Source: Roseateles chitinivorans (GTDB lineage: Bacteria; Pseudomonadota; Gammaproteobacteria; Burkholderiales; Burkholderiaceae_C). From it: a stretch of 64,000 nucleotides of DNA. A program made the translations under genes and the position numbers. Below are positions 1 to 8,713 of this stretch, one piece after another. The notes under the pieces are model-generated. The model did not search any database. It had not been told where the DNA came from and saw nothing but the letters and a program-made list of their open reading frames with translations. The stretch's first letter is position 1. Every line of letters starts with the position of its first letter. Location: positions 16,654 through 80,653 of the forward strand of contig NZ_PEOG01000023.1 in NCBI RefSeq assembly GCF_002761755.1, written 5' to 3'.

Positions 1-1337
1 CAGTCGCGCGCCTGGGTCACCAGCGGCACGGTCGTCGAGCGACGTCCGCCGAAGATGAAGGCGTCGATCGGCACGCCGGCGGGGTTGTCCCACTCGGCAT
101 CCAGCGCCGGATTGTTGGTCGCGGCGACGGTGAAGCGCGCGTTCGGATGCGCGGCCTTGGCGCCGGTTTCCTTGGCGATCGCGGGCGTCCAGTCCTTGCC
201 CTGCCAGTCGATCAGGTGCGCGGGCGGCGTGTCGGTCATGCCTTCCCACCAGACGTCGCCATCGTCGGTCAGCGCGACGTTGGTGAAGATGACGTTCTTG
301 TCCAGGCTGGCCATGCAGTTCGGGTTGGTCTGCGAATTCGTGCCCGGGGCGACGCCGAAGTAGCCGGCTTCCGGATTGATCGCGTACAGACGGCCGTCCT
401 TGCCGGGCTTGATCCAGGCGATGTCGTCGCCGATGGTGGTGACCTTCCAGCCCTCGAAGCCGGCGGGCGGGATCAGCATCGCGAAGTTGGTCTTGCCGCA
501 GGCGCTGGGGAAGGCGGCGGCGACATGGTGCTTCCTGCCTTCGGGCGAGGTGACGCCCAGCACCAGCATGTGCTCGGCCAGCCAGCCCTGGTCGCGGCCC
601 ATCGTCGAGGCGATCCGCAGCGCGAAGCACTTCTTGCCCAGCAGCGCGTTACCGCCGTAGCCGGAGCCGTAGGACCAGATCTCACGGGTCTCGGGGTAAT
701 GGACGATGTACTTCGTCTTGTTGCAGGGCCACTTGACGTCGGCCTGGCCGGGTTCGAGCGGCGCGCCGACGGTGTGGACGCAGGGCACGAACTCACCGTT
801 GTCGCCCAGGGTGTCCAGGACCGCGCGACCCATGCGGGTCATGATGCGCATGTTCACGGCGACGTAGGGGCTGTCGGACAGCTCGACGCCGATGTGGGCG
901 ATCGGGGAGCCGATCGGGCCCATCGAGAACGGCACCACGTAGAGCGTGCGGCCGCGCATGGCGCCCTTGAACAGCGCCTGGTCGCCGGTCTGCAGCAGCG
1001 TGCGCATCTCGGCCGGCGCCATCCAGTTGTTGGTCGGCCCGGCGTCGGCCTTGTCCTTGGTGCAGATGAAAGTGCGGTCCTCGACGCGCGCGACGTCGCT
1101 GGGGTCGCTCCAGGCGAGATAGCTGCCCGGACGCTTGGCCGGGTTCAGCTTCTGGAAGGTGCCGGCGTCAACGAGCTGCTGGCACAGGCGGTCGTACTCG
1201 GCCTGGCTGCCGTCGCACCAGTAGACGTCCTTGGCTTCGGTGAGCGCGGCGATCTCGGCGACCCAGGCGACCAGGCGCTGGTGTTTGACGTAAGCCGGCA
1301 CGTTCAGGCGCAAGCCTTCCATTACAGGTTGGTTCAT
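1..1337 (-). CDS. pckG: Phosphoenolpyruvate carboxykinase (GTP), C-terminus cut off by the window edge
   Basis: This enzyme converts oxaloacetate and GTP to phosphoenolpyruvate, GDP and CO2 in gluconeogenesis. The frame opens with [14 protein letters not shown] and stays open for 445 codons to the left edge, so the C-terminal third is missing. Visible family motifs include [10 protein letters not shown], a substrate-loop region, and [12 protein letters not shown], the kinase-1a P-loop with the reactive cysteine found in GTP-dependent PEPCKs. FIFGGRR near the edge is also typical. The ATP-dependent PckA family lacks these motifs. The gene stands alone on this strand, with a palindromic element 34 bp upstream of its start codon. 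The identification is secure; only the unseen C-terminus is unknown. Confidence 0.97.
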   Translation of the reverse strand, partial: MNQPVMEGLRLNVPAYVKHQRLVAWVAEIAALTEAKDVYWCDGSQAEYDRLCQQLVDAGTFQKLNPAKRPGSYLAWSDPSDVARVEDRTFICTKDKADAGPTNNWMAPAEMRTLLQTGDQALFKGAMRGRTLYVVPFSMGPIGSPIAHIGVELSDSPYVAVNMRIMTRMGRAVLDTLGDNGEFVPCVHTVGAPLEPGQADVKWPCNKTKYIVHYPETREIWSYGSGYGGNALLGKKCFALRIASTMGRDQGWLAEHMLVLGVTSPEGRKHHVAAAFPSACGKTNFAMLIPPAGFEGWKVTTIGDDIAWIKPGKDGRLYAINPEAGYFGVAPGTNSQTNPNCMASLDKNVIFTNVALTDDGDVWWEGMTDTPPAHLIDWQGKDWTPAIAKETGAKAAHPNARFTVAATNNPALDAEWDNPAGVPIDAFIFGGRRSTTVPLVTQARD

Positions 1338-1370
1338 GGCGATTTCCGATCTGAGGATATGAAAAGCGGA

Positions 1371-1441
1371 ATTGGGTCAGCTCCGTTCCGGTGGCTTCCC
1401 GCTCTGTCTGACAGAGGAGAAGACCGCGGAGCTGACCCAAT
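1371..1441. repeat. REP/MITE-like 71-bp palindromic element
   Basis: A perfect 15-bp inverted repeat, ATTGGGTCAGCTCCG at 1371-1385 and its complement at 1427-1441, encloses a second hairpin, CTCTGTC/GACAGAG, at 1402-1416. This nested double-dyad layout is unlike an ordinary terminator. It resembles stand-alone REP doublets (REPIN-type) mobilised by REP-associated tyrosine transposases, although no such transposase is present here. It lies upstream of pckG, so it could also affect that gene's transcript. The palindromes are certain; the mobile-element interpretation is an inference. Confidence 0.6.
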
Positions 1442-1547
1442 GCCGCACGTCATCGCGGGTGTCTCGCCGAACACTGGTTCCAATGTAATCACGCCGTAAC
1501 TCGCGTGCTCGGCGGGGTTATGCGTTTCTGGAATGGATTGATGCCGG

Positions 1548-1565
1548 GGCGGTCCAGGACCGCCT
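1548..1565 (-). terminator. Hairpin after the lrp-family gene
   Basis: GGCGGTCC and GGACCGCC form an 8-bp stem with a very short loop, 5 bp beyond the stop codon of the Lrp/AsnC gene. There is no T-tract, so it may only be a 3'-end stabiliser. Confidence 0.4.
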
Positions 1566-1569
1566 CGCG

Positions 1570-2040
1570 TCAGCGGGTGCCCTCCCCCACGCTGGGGAAC
1601 ACCACGCTGCGCTTCACCCGCCCATAGGCGAAGCTGGTATCGATGGACTGGATGCCCGGAATGGCGTGCAGCTCCTGCCGGACGAAGCGTTCGTAGTCCT
1701 TCAGGCTCTGCGTCAGGACGCGCAGCAGGTAATCCACCTGCCCGGTCATCACGTAGCAGTCCAGCACCGCATCGACGGCCTGGATGGCCCGTTCGAACTT
1801 GCGGACCGCGTCGGCGGTGTGCTCCTTCAGCTTCACGCCGACGAAGGCCGTCACCGGCAGGCCGAAGGCCTCCTCGTCCACGACCGCCGTGTAGCCACGG
1901 ATCATCCCGGACTCCTCCAGCATCCGCAGCCGGCGCAGGCAGGGCGTCGGCGTCAGGCTCACCTGCTCCGACAACTCCTGGTTGGTCATTCGCCCGTTGG
2001 CTTGAAGGGCGGCGATGATTTGGTAGTCCTTGCTGTCCAT
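1570..2040 (-). CDS. Lrp/AsnC family transcriptional regulator
   Basis: A 156-residue DNA-binding protein. The N-terminal winged helix-turn-helix is at about residues 4-60 (DYQIIAALQANGRMTNQELS, then SLTPTPCLRRLRMLEESGMI). It is followed by the RAM/AsnC ligand-binding domain (FVGVKLKEH, then YVMTGQVDYLLRV). Length and domain order fit the family. The start at MDSKDY was chosen because the HTH begins directly after it; the open frame further upstream has no family similarity. It is divergent from a DMT exporter 107 bp away, the usual arrangement for an amino-acid-responsive regulator controlling an exporter. The ligand is not evident. Confidence 0.9.
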   Translation of the reverse strand: MDSKDYQIIAALQANGRMTNQELSEQVSLTPTPCLRRLRMLEESGMIRGYTAVVDEEAFGLPVTAFVGVKLKEHTADAVRKFERAIQAVDAVLDCYVMTGQVDYLLRVLTQSLKDYERFVRQELHAIPGIQSIDTSFAYGRVKRSVVFPSVGEGTR

Positions 2041-2147
2041 CCCAAGCACCTTAGCAGTTTCTGCCAATTCGCTAGGACTTTCCTCGCGACTTTGAACGCT
2101 TCCGCCGGACCCCCGAATCGAGAATTCGCGGATCCCCCGAGAGCGCC

Positions 2148-3077
2148 ATGAAGTCCCTCCAGCCCACCTCCTCGCCGCTGCCATTTCCCGCCGCACCGCC
2201 CCGCCCATGGGTGGGCTGGCTGACGATGGGCCTGACGCTGGTGATCTGGGCCAGCTTCTCGCTGTCGATCCGCGCCATCGGCGCCTCGAGCCTCGCGCCC
2301 ACCGACGTGGCGCTGATCCGCTTCCTGGTGCCCGCGCTCGCGCTGGCGCCCTTCCTGCCCTCGCGACTGGCCGCGCTCAAGGCGCTGCCGGCGAAATGCT
2401 GGGTCATGGTGGCCTGCGGCGCGGGCCTGCCCTTCTTCCTGATCGCCTCGCTCGGCGGCAAGTTCACCTCCGCCGCGCATGTCAGCGCGCTCATCGCCGG
2501 CACCACGCCGGTGTCCTTCGCGGTGATCGGCTGGCTGCTGTGGCGTGAGCCGGTCTCCGCCCCGCGCCTGCGGCGGCTGGCGCTGATCCTGGTCGGCGTG
2601 GCCCTGATGGTGTGGGGTTTCGGCGCGCAGTCGCCGCATGCCCTGGTGGGCGCGGGCGTGCTGCTGCTCGCCAGCCTGCTCTGGGGGATCTACACCCATG
2701 GCCTGCGGCTGGCGGGACTGGACCCGCTGTCCGGCGTCATGGTCGTGACCTACCCGTCGGTGGTCGCGCTCGCCGCCCTGGTCGGCTCCGGACTCGTGGA
2801 GTCCCGGCTCGCGGCAGCGCCGGTGAACGAGCTGCTGATGTTCGCCGCGGTCCAGGGTGTCGGGGTCGGCCTGTTCTCGACGCTGCTGTACGGCATGTCG
2901 ATCCGACTGCTTGGGGCGCCGAAGTGCGCGATGGTGGGCGCGCTCGCCCCGGTACTGGCGACGATGCTGGCCATCCCGCTGCTGGGCGAATCGCCCACGG
3001 CGCTGACCGCCCTGGGTGTGATGGTGGTCAGCCTGGGCGTGGTGCTCGCCGTCCGGGCGAGCAACGCGCCCCGCTGA
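2148..3077 (+). CDS. EamA/DMT-family transporter
   Basis: A 309-residue integral membrane protein with about ten hydrophobic helices in two EamA repeats, roughly residues 20-155 and 165-305. The pattern of short helices with conserved glycine/proline turns (WASFSLSIRAIG, FGLLLWREP-like WLLWREPVS, and the repeat-2 end PLLGESPTALTALG) is typical of the drug/metabolite transporter superfamily, whose members often export amino acids or metabolites. It is divergent from the Lrp-family gene, which probably regulates it. The substrate cannot be predicted. Confidence 0.88.
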   Translation: MKSLQPTSSPLPFPAAPPRPWVGWLTMGLTLVIWASFSLSIRAIGASSLAPTDVALIRFLVPALALAPFLPSRLAALKALPAKCWVMVACGAGLPFFLIASLGGKFTSAAHVSALIAGTTPVSFAVIGWLLWREPVSAPRLRRLALILVGVALMVWGFGAQSPHALVGAGVLLLASLLWGIYTHGLRLAGLDPLSGVMVVTYPSVVALAALVGSGLVESRLAAAPVNELLMFAAVQGVGVGLFSTLLYGMSIRLLGAPKCAMVGALAPVLATMLAIPLLGESPTALTALGVMVVSLGVVLAVRASNAPR

Positions 3078-3251
3078 ACCACGCCGAAGCGCCGCGGGCA
3101 GCGCTTCACATCCCCGTCGGGAGCGGAACTCGACCGGCAACCGCCTGCCGGCGCCCACGCGCCGCTCGGGCAAGTCCCGACCCGCCGGGACCGCGCCGGC
3201 ACGCCGAAAGCCCCTATGCTCGGCGCGTCCACCGCGAGGTTCCCGACGCTC

Positions 3252-4598
3252 ATGTCCGCTCCCACCGGTCTCAGCCTCCGCGCCCGCCTGTACCTGGTCC
3301 TCGGCCTCGCGCTCGCGCTGGTGGCCGCGTCGGCGCTGCTGGGGTGGTGGCAATCGAACCGGTTGGCCGGCATCGCGCAATCCCTCTATGAGGACCGCCT
3401 CGTGCCGGTGGACCTGCTGCGGGAGATCGAGCACACGCTCGGCGCGCAACAGCTGGGCGCGCTGCTGATCACCCAGGCGCAGCAACCCGATGCCGCACAG
3501 CTGGACAGCGCCGGCCGCCGCCTGACCGATGCCACCCGCGAGCTCTGGCGTCGCTACCTGGCCACCCGCATGGTGCCGGCCGAGACGGCCCTGATCGCCC
3601 GCACCCAACCGCAGCTGGACCAGCTCTGGGCTGCGCTGACCGCCAACCTGCCGCCGACGCCCGAAGCCTTGAGGGATCTCAACCAGCGCCGCCTGGCGAC
3701 GATGCGCCTGCTCGACGAGCTGATCGCCTTCCAGCTCAGCCAGGCCCGCGTCGACACCGAACGCGCCCGGCAGGGCGCCACCGACGCCGCCCACCTCGGC
3801 CTGCTGCTGGTGCTGCTCACCGCGGGCCTGTGCGGCATCGTCGTCTGCACCGTCTGGACCCGCTACGACGAGGAGCGCCGCGCCGGCCTGGACTCCCGCC
3901 AGCGGCTGCAGCGGCTCTACCAGGCGCTGTCGCAGACCAACCAGCGCATCGTGCGCCGCGAGGCCGAGGCCTTCGACGATCCCCGGGCCGAGCAGCACCT
4001 GTTCGACGACCTGTGCCGCATCTGCGTCGAGACCGGCCATGCGCGCTTCGCGGCGGTGGTGCTGGTCGACGGCGACCATTTCGAGCGCGTCGCCGAGCAC
4101 GGTCCCGCCGACCGCCTGATGCCCGGCGCGCCGCAGCGCTGGCGGCGGGATGCCCCGTTCGCGCGGAGCTCGATGGCGACCCGCGCCATCCTCGAGGGGA
4201 CGCACCAGGTCAGCAACCGCGCGCTCGAGGACCCCAGCCTCACCGTGCCCGGCGCGCCGCTGATCCCGCCGGGCGTCGAGTCGATGGCGGCCTTCCCGTT
4301 GCGCCGCGGCGGCGAGGTGGTGGGCGCGCTGAGCCTGCTCGCCGGCGAGCCCGGCTTCTTCGATCCGCAGGTGCTGGGCCTCCTGGACGAGATGGCCGGC
4401 GACCTGTCCTTCGCCCTCGAGCACCTGCGGCGAGAGCGCCATCAGGCGCGTGAGCTCGACGTCCTGCGCGATGCGCTGCGCGGGCAGGAGTCCGGCCTCG
4501 TCGAGACCACGCCGGCGGCCTTCCGCCCCGAGGCGACGTCAAGGCCTGCGGCAGAATCGCCGGATGCAACTGATCAGTCTGAACACGGCCCGCGCTGA
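3252..4598 (+). CDS. Membrane protein with four-helix-bundle sensor and GAF domain
   Basis: A 448-residue protein. A transmembrane helix at about 11-31 is followed by a periplasmic helical region of about 150 residues resembling the 4HB_MCP sensor module. A second helix at about 181-202, a short coiled linker and a GAF domain at about 245-405 follow. No kinase, GGDEF, EAL or methyl-accepting domain follows the GAF domain; the protein ends in a low-complexity tail. It looks like a two-helix receptor without an output module. An in-frame ATG 36 bp upstream is a possible alternative start. The 3' end overlaps the MOSC gene by 35 bp, suggesting co-transcription. Function is not known. Confidence 0.75.
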   Translation: MSAPTGLSLRARLYLVLGLALALVAASALLGWWQSNRLAGIAQSLYEDRLVPVDLLREIEHTLGAQQLGALLITQAQQPDAAQLDSAGRRLTDATRELWRRYLATRMVPAETALIARTQPQLDQLWAALTANLPPTPEALRDLNQRRLATMRLLDELIAFQLSQARVDTERARQGATDAAHLGLLLVLLTAGLCGIVVCTVWTRYDEERRAGLDSRQRLQRLYQALSQTNQRIVRREAEAFDDPRAEQHLFDDLCRICVETGHARFAAVVLVDGDHFERVAEHGPADRLMPGAPQRWRRDAPFARSSMATRAILEGTHQVSNRALEDPSLTVPGAPLIPPGVESMAAFPLRRGGEVVGALSLLAGEPGFFDPQVLGLLDEMAGDLSFALEHLRRERHQARELDVLRDALRGQESGLVETTPAAFRPEATSRPAAESPDATDQSEHGPR

Positions 4599-5136
4599 AC
4601 CGCTGCTCATCGATGGCCGGCCGGTGATGACCGGCATCCGCAAGCGGCCGGTGGCCGATGCGCGCGAGGTGCACCCCCTCGGCCTGGACGGCGACGAGCA
4701 AGCCGATCCCAGCGTGCACGGCGGCCTGTCCAAGGCCGTCTACGCCTACCCCACCGAGCATTACGACTTCTGGCGCACGGTGCGCGCCCAGGCGCAGGTC
4801 GCCGGCTGGGAAGCCCCGCTGCCCTGGGGGGCGGTGGGCGAGAACCTGTCGATCGCCGGCCTGCTCGAAGGCGACGCATGGATCGGCGACGTGCTGGTCT
4901 TTCCCGACTGCGAGCTCGCCATCAGCGAGCCGCGTTATCCCTGCTTCAAGTTCAACGCGGTCATGGGCTTCAACAAGGCCGCGAAGATGATGACCCAGAG
5001 CGGCTGGTGCGGCTTCTACCTGGCGGTGCGGCAGGCCGGCACGATCGCGGCGGGGCAGGCCTTCACCGTCCGCCCCGGCCCGCGCGAGGTCTCGATCGCC
5101 GAACTCTTCCGGTCGAAGACCAAGGGCAAGGACTGA
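4564..5136 (+). CDS. MOSC domain protein (YiiM-like)
   Basis: A 190-residue MOSC-domain protein. It has HGGLSKAVYAYP and WGAVGENL, followed by EPRYPCFKFN carrying the conserved cysteine thought to handle sulfur or molybdenum-cofactor chemistry. The C-terminal VSIAELFR segment corresponds to the 3-alpha domain of the YiiM group, linked in E. coli to detoxification of N-hydroxylated base analogues. The start lies inside the last codons of the upstream GAF protein gene, in another frame. The closest functional analogue is YiiM, but substrate specificity is an inference. Confidence 0.88.
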   Translation: MQLISLNTARAEPLLIDGRPVMTGIRKRPVADAREVHPLGLDGDEQADPSVHGGLSKAVYAYPTEHYDFWRTVRAQAQVAGWEAPLPWGAVGENLSIAGLLEGDAWIGDVLVFPDCELAISEPRYPCFKFNAVMGFNKAAKMMTQSGWCGFYLAVRQAGTIAAGQAFTVRPGPREVSIAELFRSKTKGKD

Positions 5137-5169
5137 TCGAGCGGACGGGGTGAAGGGCCCCGCCCCCGC

Positions 5170-6246
5170 TCAGTCCGCCAGCGCCGGATAGTCCGTATAC
5201 CCCTCGGCGCCGCCGCCGTACATGGTGGCCGAATGAGCCTTCTGCAGCGGCGCATTGAGCCTCAGGCGGCGCACCAGGTCCGGATTCGAGATGAAGCTGC
5301 GGCCGAAGGCCACCGCGTCCGCGTGGCCGGTGGACACCGCCTCGATCGCCATCTCGCGGGTGTAGCCGTTGTTGGCGATGTAGACGCCCTTGAAGCGCTG
5401 GCGCAGCGCGCCGTAGTCGAACGGCGCGACGTCACGAGGCCCGCCGGTGTGGCCTTCGATCACATGCAGGAAGGCGAGCTTCATCGGCGACAGCTGCTCG
5501 ACGACATAGTTGAAAAGCGCCTGGGCATCGCTGTCCTGGCCCGCGTCATTGACCGGCGTGACCGGCGACAGGCGCAGCCCGGTGCGATCCGCGCCGATCG
5601 CATCGGCGATCGCCTGCATCACCTCGAGGAGCAGGCGCGCGCGGTTCTCGATCGAGCCGCCGTAGGCGTCGGTGCGATCGTTGATGCTGTCGCGCAGGAA
5701 CTGGTCCAGCAGATAGCCGTTGGCGCCGTGCACCTCGACCGCATCGAAGCCCGCGGCCATCGCGGCATGGGCCGCATGGACGTAGGCCTGCACGATGCCG
5801 GGCAGCTCGTCGGTCGTCAGGGCCCGCGGCGCGGCGACGTTGACGAAACCGTCCTTGGTGAAGGTCTTGCTGTTGGCCGGACGGTCGGTCGCCGATTGCG
5901 GCCGGGCGCCACCGGGCTGGAAGTCCGCATGGGAGATGCGGCCGACGTGCCACAGCTGCACGGCGATCTTGCCGCCGGCTTCATGCACCGCGTCGGTGAC
6001 CTGCCTCCAGGCGGCGATCTGCTCCGGCGAGTGAATCCCCGGCGTGTCGAGGTAGCCCTGGCCCTCGGGAATGATCTGGGCGCCCTCGCTGATGATCAGG
6101 CCGGCCGAGGCGCGCTGGCGGTAGTACTCGACAGCGAGCGGCCCCGGCACCAGGCCGACGGAGCGGTTGCGCGTCAGCGGCGCCATCACGACGCGGTTGG
6201 ACAGGGAAACGGCGCCGACTTGCAAGGGGTCGAAGAGACTGGGCAT
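5170..6246 (-). CDS. Old yellow enzyme family alkene reductase (NemA-like)
   Basis: A 358-residue FMN-dependent TIM-barrel oxidoreductase that reduces activated C=C bonds, and sometimes nitro compounds, using NAD(P)H. Motifs include the N-terminal LFDPLQVGAVSLSNRVVMAP, the HVGRISH active-site segment, HGANGYLLDQFLRDSIN with YGGSIENR, and VAFGRSFISNPDL near the FMN phosphate site. Length is typical of NemA/xenobiotic reductases. The start MPSLFDP is the family start; upstream codons are not conserved. It is divergent from the beta-helix gene, with 278 bp between them in which I see no gene. Confidence 0.93.
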   Translation of the reverse strand: MPSLFDPLQVGAVSLSNRVVMAPLTRNRSVGLVPGPLAVEYYRQRASAGLIISEGAQIIPEGQGYLDTPGIHSPEQIAAWRQVTDAVHEAGGKIAVQLWHVGRISHADFQPGGARPQSATDRPANSKTFTKDGFVNVAAPRALTTDELPGIVQAYVHAAHAAMAAGFDAVEVHGANGYLLDQFLRDSINDRTDAYGGSIENRARLLLEVMQAIADAIGADRTGLRLSPVTPVNDAGQDSDAQALFNYVVEQLSPMKLAFLHVIEGHTGGPRDVAPFDYGALRQRFKGVYIANNGYTREMAIEAVSTGHADAVAFGRSFISNPDLVRRLRLNAPLQKAHSATMYGGGAEGYTDYPALAD

Positions 6247-6524
6247 GGTGAATCTGGAGTGCGAAAGGACGTGAGGCGAAAGCGCCCGCATGGGGGGGCG
6301 CCGATTCAGGATGGGCCGCAGCTTAGCGAGCGAACCCGGCCGGCGCTGCGCCTAGGCGACAGCCCGGACGCTCGCTGGGGACTTGCGGAAGCGCCAATGG
6401 GTCGCCAGGTCGCTTGGCTACACTCGCCCGGCCGCGCGGGGGCCATCACGCCCTTACCGCGCCCTGTCGGCCAGGCGCGGCGCATCCCGCCCCGCTGATC
6501 CCGTCATGACCTGGGAGCCCCCTG

Positions 6525-7733
6525 ATGACGTCCGATCCCGCGTTCGATCCCCCTCGTGCCGCCCCCCGCGTCGACCGTCGCCAGCTGCTGCGGACGGGCG
6601 CCCTCCTGACGCTGCCGCCCTGGCTCGCCGCGTCACGGGCGCAAGCCCCGGCCGGCGGGACGGCCGTGCTGCGGGTCGGCCCTGACCATCCGGTGAAGAC
6701 GCTGGGCGCCGCGGCCGCCCAGGCCCGGCCCGGCATGACGGTGGAGGTGCAGGCCGGCGACTACCCGGGCGACGTGGCCGTCTGGCCGCAGGACGACCTG
6801 ACGCTGCGCGCCGTCGGCGGTCGGGTGCGCCTGCTGGCCAATGGGGCGCACGCGCAGGGCAAGGGCCTCTTCGTCACCACCGGCCGGCGGATGACGATCG
6901 AGGGCTTCGACTTCATCGGCGCGCGCGTGCCGGATCGCAACGGCGCCGGCGTGCGGCTGGAGCGCGGGTCGCTGACGCTGCGCGGCTGCCGCTTCCAGGA
7001 CAACGAGAACGGCCTGCTCGCCGGCAACGACCCGACGATCGAGCTGCGCATCGAGTCCTGCGACTTCGGGCCCATCGCGCCTGGCGAGGGCCGCACCCAT
7101 ACCTGCTACGTCGGCGCGATCGGCCGCCTGACGGTGTTGGCGAGCTACTTCCACCATGGCGCGTCGGGCCACCTGCTGAAGTCGCGGGCGGCAGTGAACC
7201 ACATCTTCTACAACCGGCTGACCGACGAAACCGGGCGCGCCAGCTTCGAGCTGGAGTTTCCCAACGGCGGCGTGGCGCTGGTGATGGGCAACCTGATCCA
7301 GCAGAGTCCGTCGACCGAGAACTACCACCTGATCGCCTACGGCAGCGAGGGGCTGACGCACCGGCGCCATGAGCTGCACCTGATCAACAACACGCTGGTC
7401 GACCGGCGGCCGGCGGGCGGCGTCTACCTTCGGATGGCGCAGCGCGCGCAGCAGCTGCGGCTGATCAACAACCTGCTGTGCGGCAAGCAGGAGCTGCCGG
7501 CCGGGCCCGACCGAGAACAGCACCACAACTACTTCGTAGAGCTGGACAGCTTCATCGACCCGGACCGTCTCGACTTCCGGCTGCGGCCGGCCTCGCCGCT
7601 GATCGGACGGGCCGTCGACCCGGGCGCGGTCGACGGGCAGCCGCTCAAGCCGGCGATGCAGTACCTGCATCCCTGCGCGCTCAAGGAAGTGCCGGCGGGA
7701 ACGCCGTATTCGCCGGGCGCCTTCCAGCTGTGA
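6525..7733 (+). CDS. Exported right-handed beta-helix protein
   Basis: A 402-residue protein. The N-terminus has a twin-arginine-like segment (DRRQLLRTG) and a hydrophobic stretch ending ASRAQA, so export by Tat or Sec is likely. The remainder has the repeated hydrophobic/Asn pattern of pectate-lyase-like parallel beta-helices (LTLRGCRFQDNENGL, IESCDFGP, HELHLINNTLVD, LRLINNLL). No clear catalytic signature is visible, so the ligand or polysaccharide substrate is unknown. It is followed 30 bp later by rlmJ. Confidence 0.75.
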   Translation: MTSDPAFDPPRAAPRVDRRQLLRTGALLTLPPWLAASRAQAPAGGTAVLRVGPDHPVKTLGAAAAQARPGMTVEVQAGDYPGDVAVWPQDDLTLRAVGGRVRLLANGAHAQGKGLFVTTGRRMTIEGFDFIGARVPDRNGAGVRLERGSLTLRGCRFQDNENGLLAGNDPTIELRIESCDFGPIAPGEGRTHTCYVGAIGRLTVLASYFHHGASGHLLKSRAAVNHIFYNRLTDETGRASFELEFPNGGVALVMGNLIQQSPSTENYHLIAYGSEGLTHRRHELHLINNTLVDRRPAGGVYLRMAQRAQQLRLINNLLCGKQELPAGPDREQHHNYFVELDSFIDPDRLDFRLRPASPLIGRAVDPGAVDGQPLKPAMQYLHPCALKEVPAGTPYSPGAFQL

Positions 7734-7763
7734 GGCCGGGGCCGGCACGCTACAGTCCTGCCC

Positions 7764-8618
7764 ATGCTCGCTTACCGACACGCATTCCACGCCGGCAACC
7801 ACGCCGACGTGCTCAAACACCTGGTGCTGGCCGAGGTGCTCCGCTACATGGCGGAGAAGGACAAGGCCTACACCGTGGTGGACACCCATGCCGGCGCCGG
7901 CGGCTACGCGCTCGACGGCCGCTACGCCCAGAAGAACGCCGAGCACCTGGGCGGCATCGCCGCCCTCTACGCGCGCAAGGACCTGCCCGGGCCGCTGCAG
8001 CAGTACGTGCAGCTGGTGCACGACTTCAACCCCGGCAAGAAGCTGGAGCAGTACCCCGGCTCACCGGCCATCGCGCGCATGCTGATGCGCTTCGACGACC
8101 GGCTGCGCTGCTACGAGCTGCATCCCACCGACCACCGCATCCTCGCGAGCTACCTGGAGGATCGGGCCAACACCCAGGTCCTCCAGCAGGACGGCTTCGC
8201 GTCGCTGAAGGCCGAGCTGCCGCCGCCGTCGCGCCGCGGCGTCGTGCTGATCGATCCGCCCTACGAGATCAAGGCCGACTACGGCAAGGTCATCGCCGCG
8301 CTGCGGGAGTCGCTCCAGCGCTTTGCCGACGGCACCGTCGCGATCTGGTATCCGCAGCTGCAGACGGTCGAGTCGGTGCAGCTGGTGCAGCGCCTGAAGG
8401 CCGCGGCCGAGCCGGCGGCGAAGAAGGGCTGGCTGCATGTGCGCCTGACCGTCGCGCAGGCGGACGAACGCGGCTTCGGAATGATGGGCAGCGGCATGTT
8501 CGTCGTGAATCCGCCCTTCGTGCTGCACGACAAACTGGCCGAATGCCTGCCCACGCTGGTGGACACGCTCGGCCAGTACGACGACGCCAACTACCTGCTC
8601 GAGCAGCAGACCGCCTGA
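7764..8618 (+). CDS. rlmJ: 23S rRNA (adenine(2030)-N6)-methyltransferase RlmJ
   Basis: A 284-residue SAM-dependent methyltransferase that makes m6A2030 in 23S rRNA. The N-terminus MLAYRHAFHAGNHADVLKH is diagnostic for the family. DTHAGAGGY is the SAM-binding motif and LIDPPYE the catalytic DPPY motif. Length matches E. coli RlmJ (about 280 residues). A strong hairpin 31 bp after the stop separates it from the convergent gene. Confidence 0.96.
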   Translation: MLAYRHAFHAGNHADVLKHLVLAEVLRYMAEKDKAYTVVDTHAGAGGYALDGRYAQKNAEHLGGIAALYARKDLPGPLQQYVQLVHDFNPGKKLEQYPGSPAIARMLMRFDDRLRCYELHPTDHRILASYLEDRANTQVLQQDGFASLKAELPPPSRRGVVLIDPPYEIKADYGKVIAALRESLQRFADGTVAIWYPQLQTVESVQLVQRLKAAAEPAAKKGWLHVRLTVAQADERGFGMMGSGMFVVNPPFVLHDKLAECLPTLVDTLGQYDDANYLLEQQTA

Positions 8619-8648
8619 GCCCTGAGCGTCGGAGCGCTCCCGCCACGA

Positions 8649-8675
8649 CAACGCGCGCCTCGACGGCGCGCGTTG
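8649..8675. terminator. Hairpin between convergent genes
   Basis: An 11-bp perfect GC-rich stem (8649-8659 with 8665-8675) and a 5-nt loop lie between the ends of rlmJ and the NmrA-like gene. There is no T-tract on either strand, so it is a probable rather than certain terminator. It could serve both directions. Confidence 0.5.
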
Positions 8676-8713
8676 CGCTTGCGCGGCGCCCTTGCGCGGC
8701 GCCCTCTGCCCGA

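Noticed and set aside
1986..4442. Antisense open frame of about 800 codons across the DMT and GAF genes
   Set aside because: Low-complexity Arg/Ala/Gln-rich translation, no start signal, and clear genes on the other strand.
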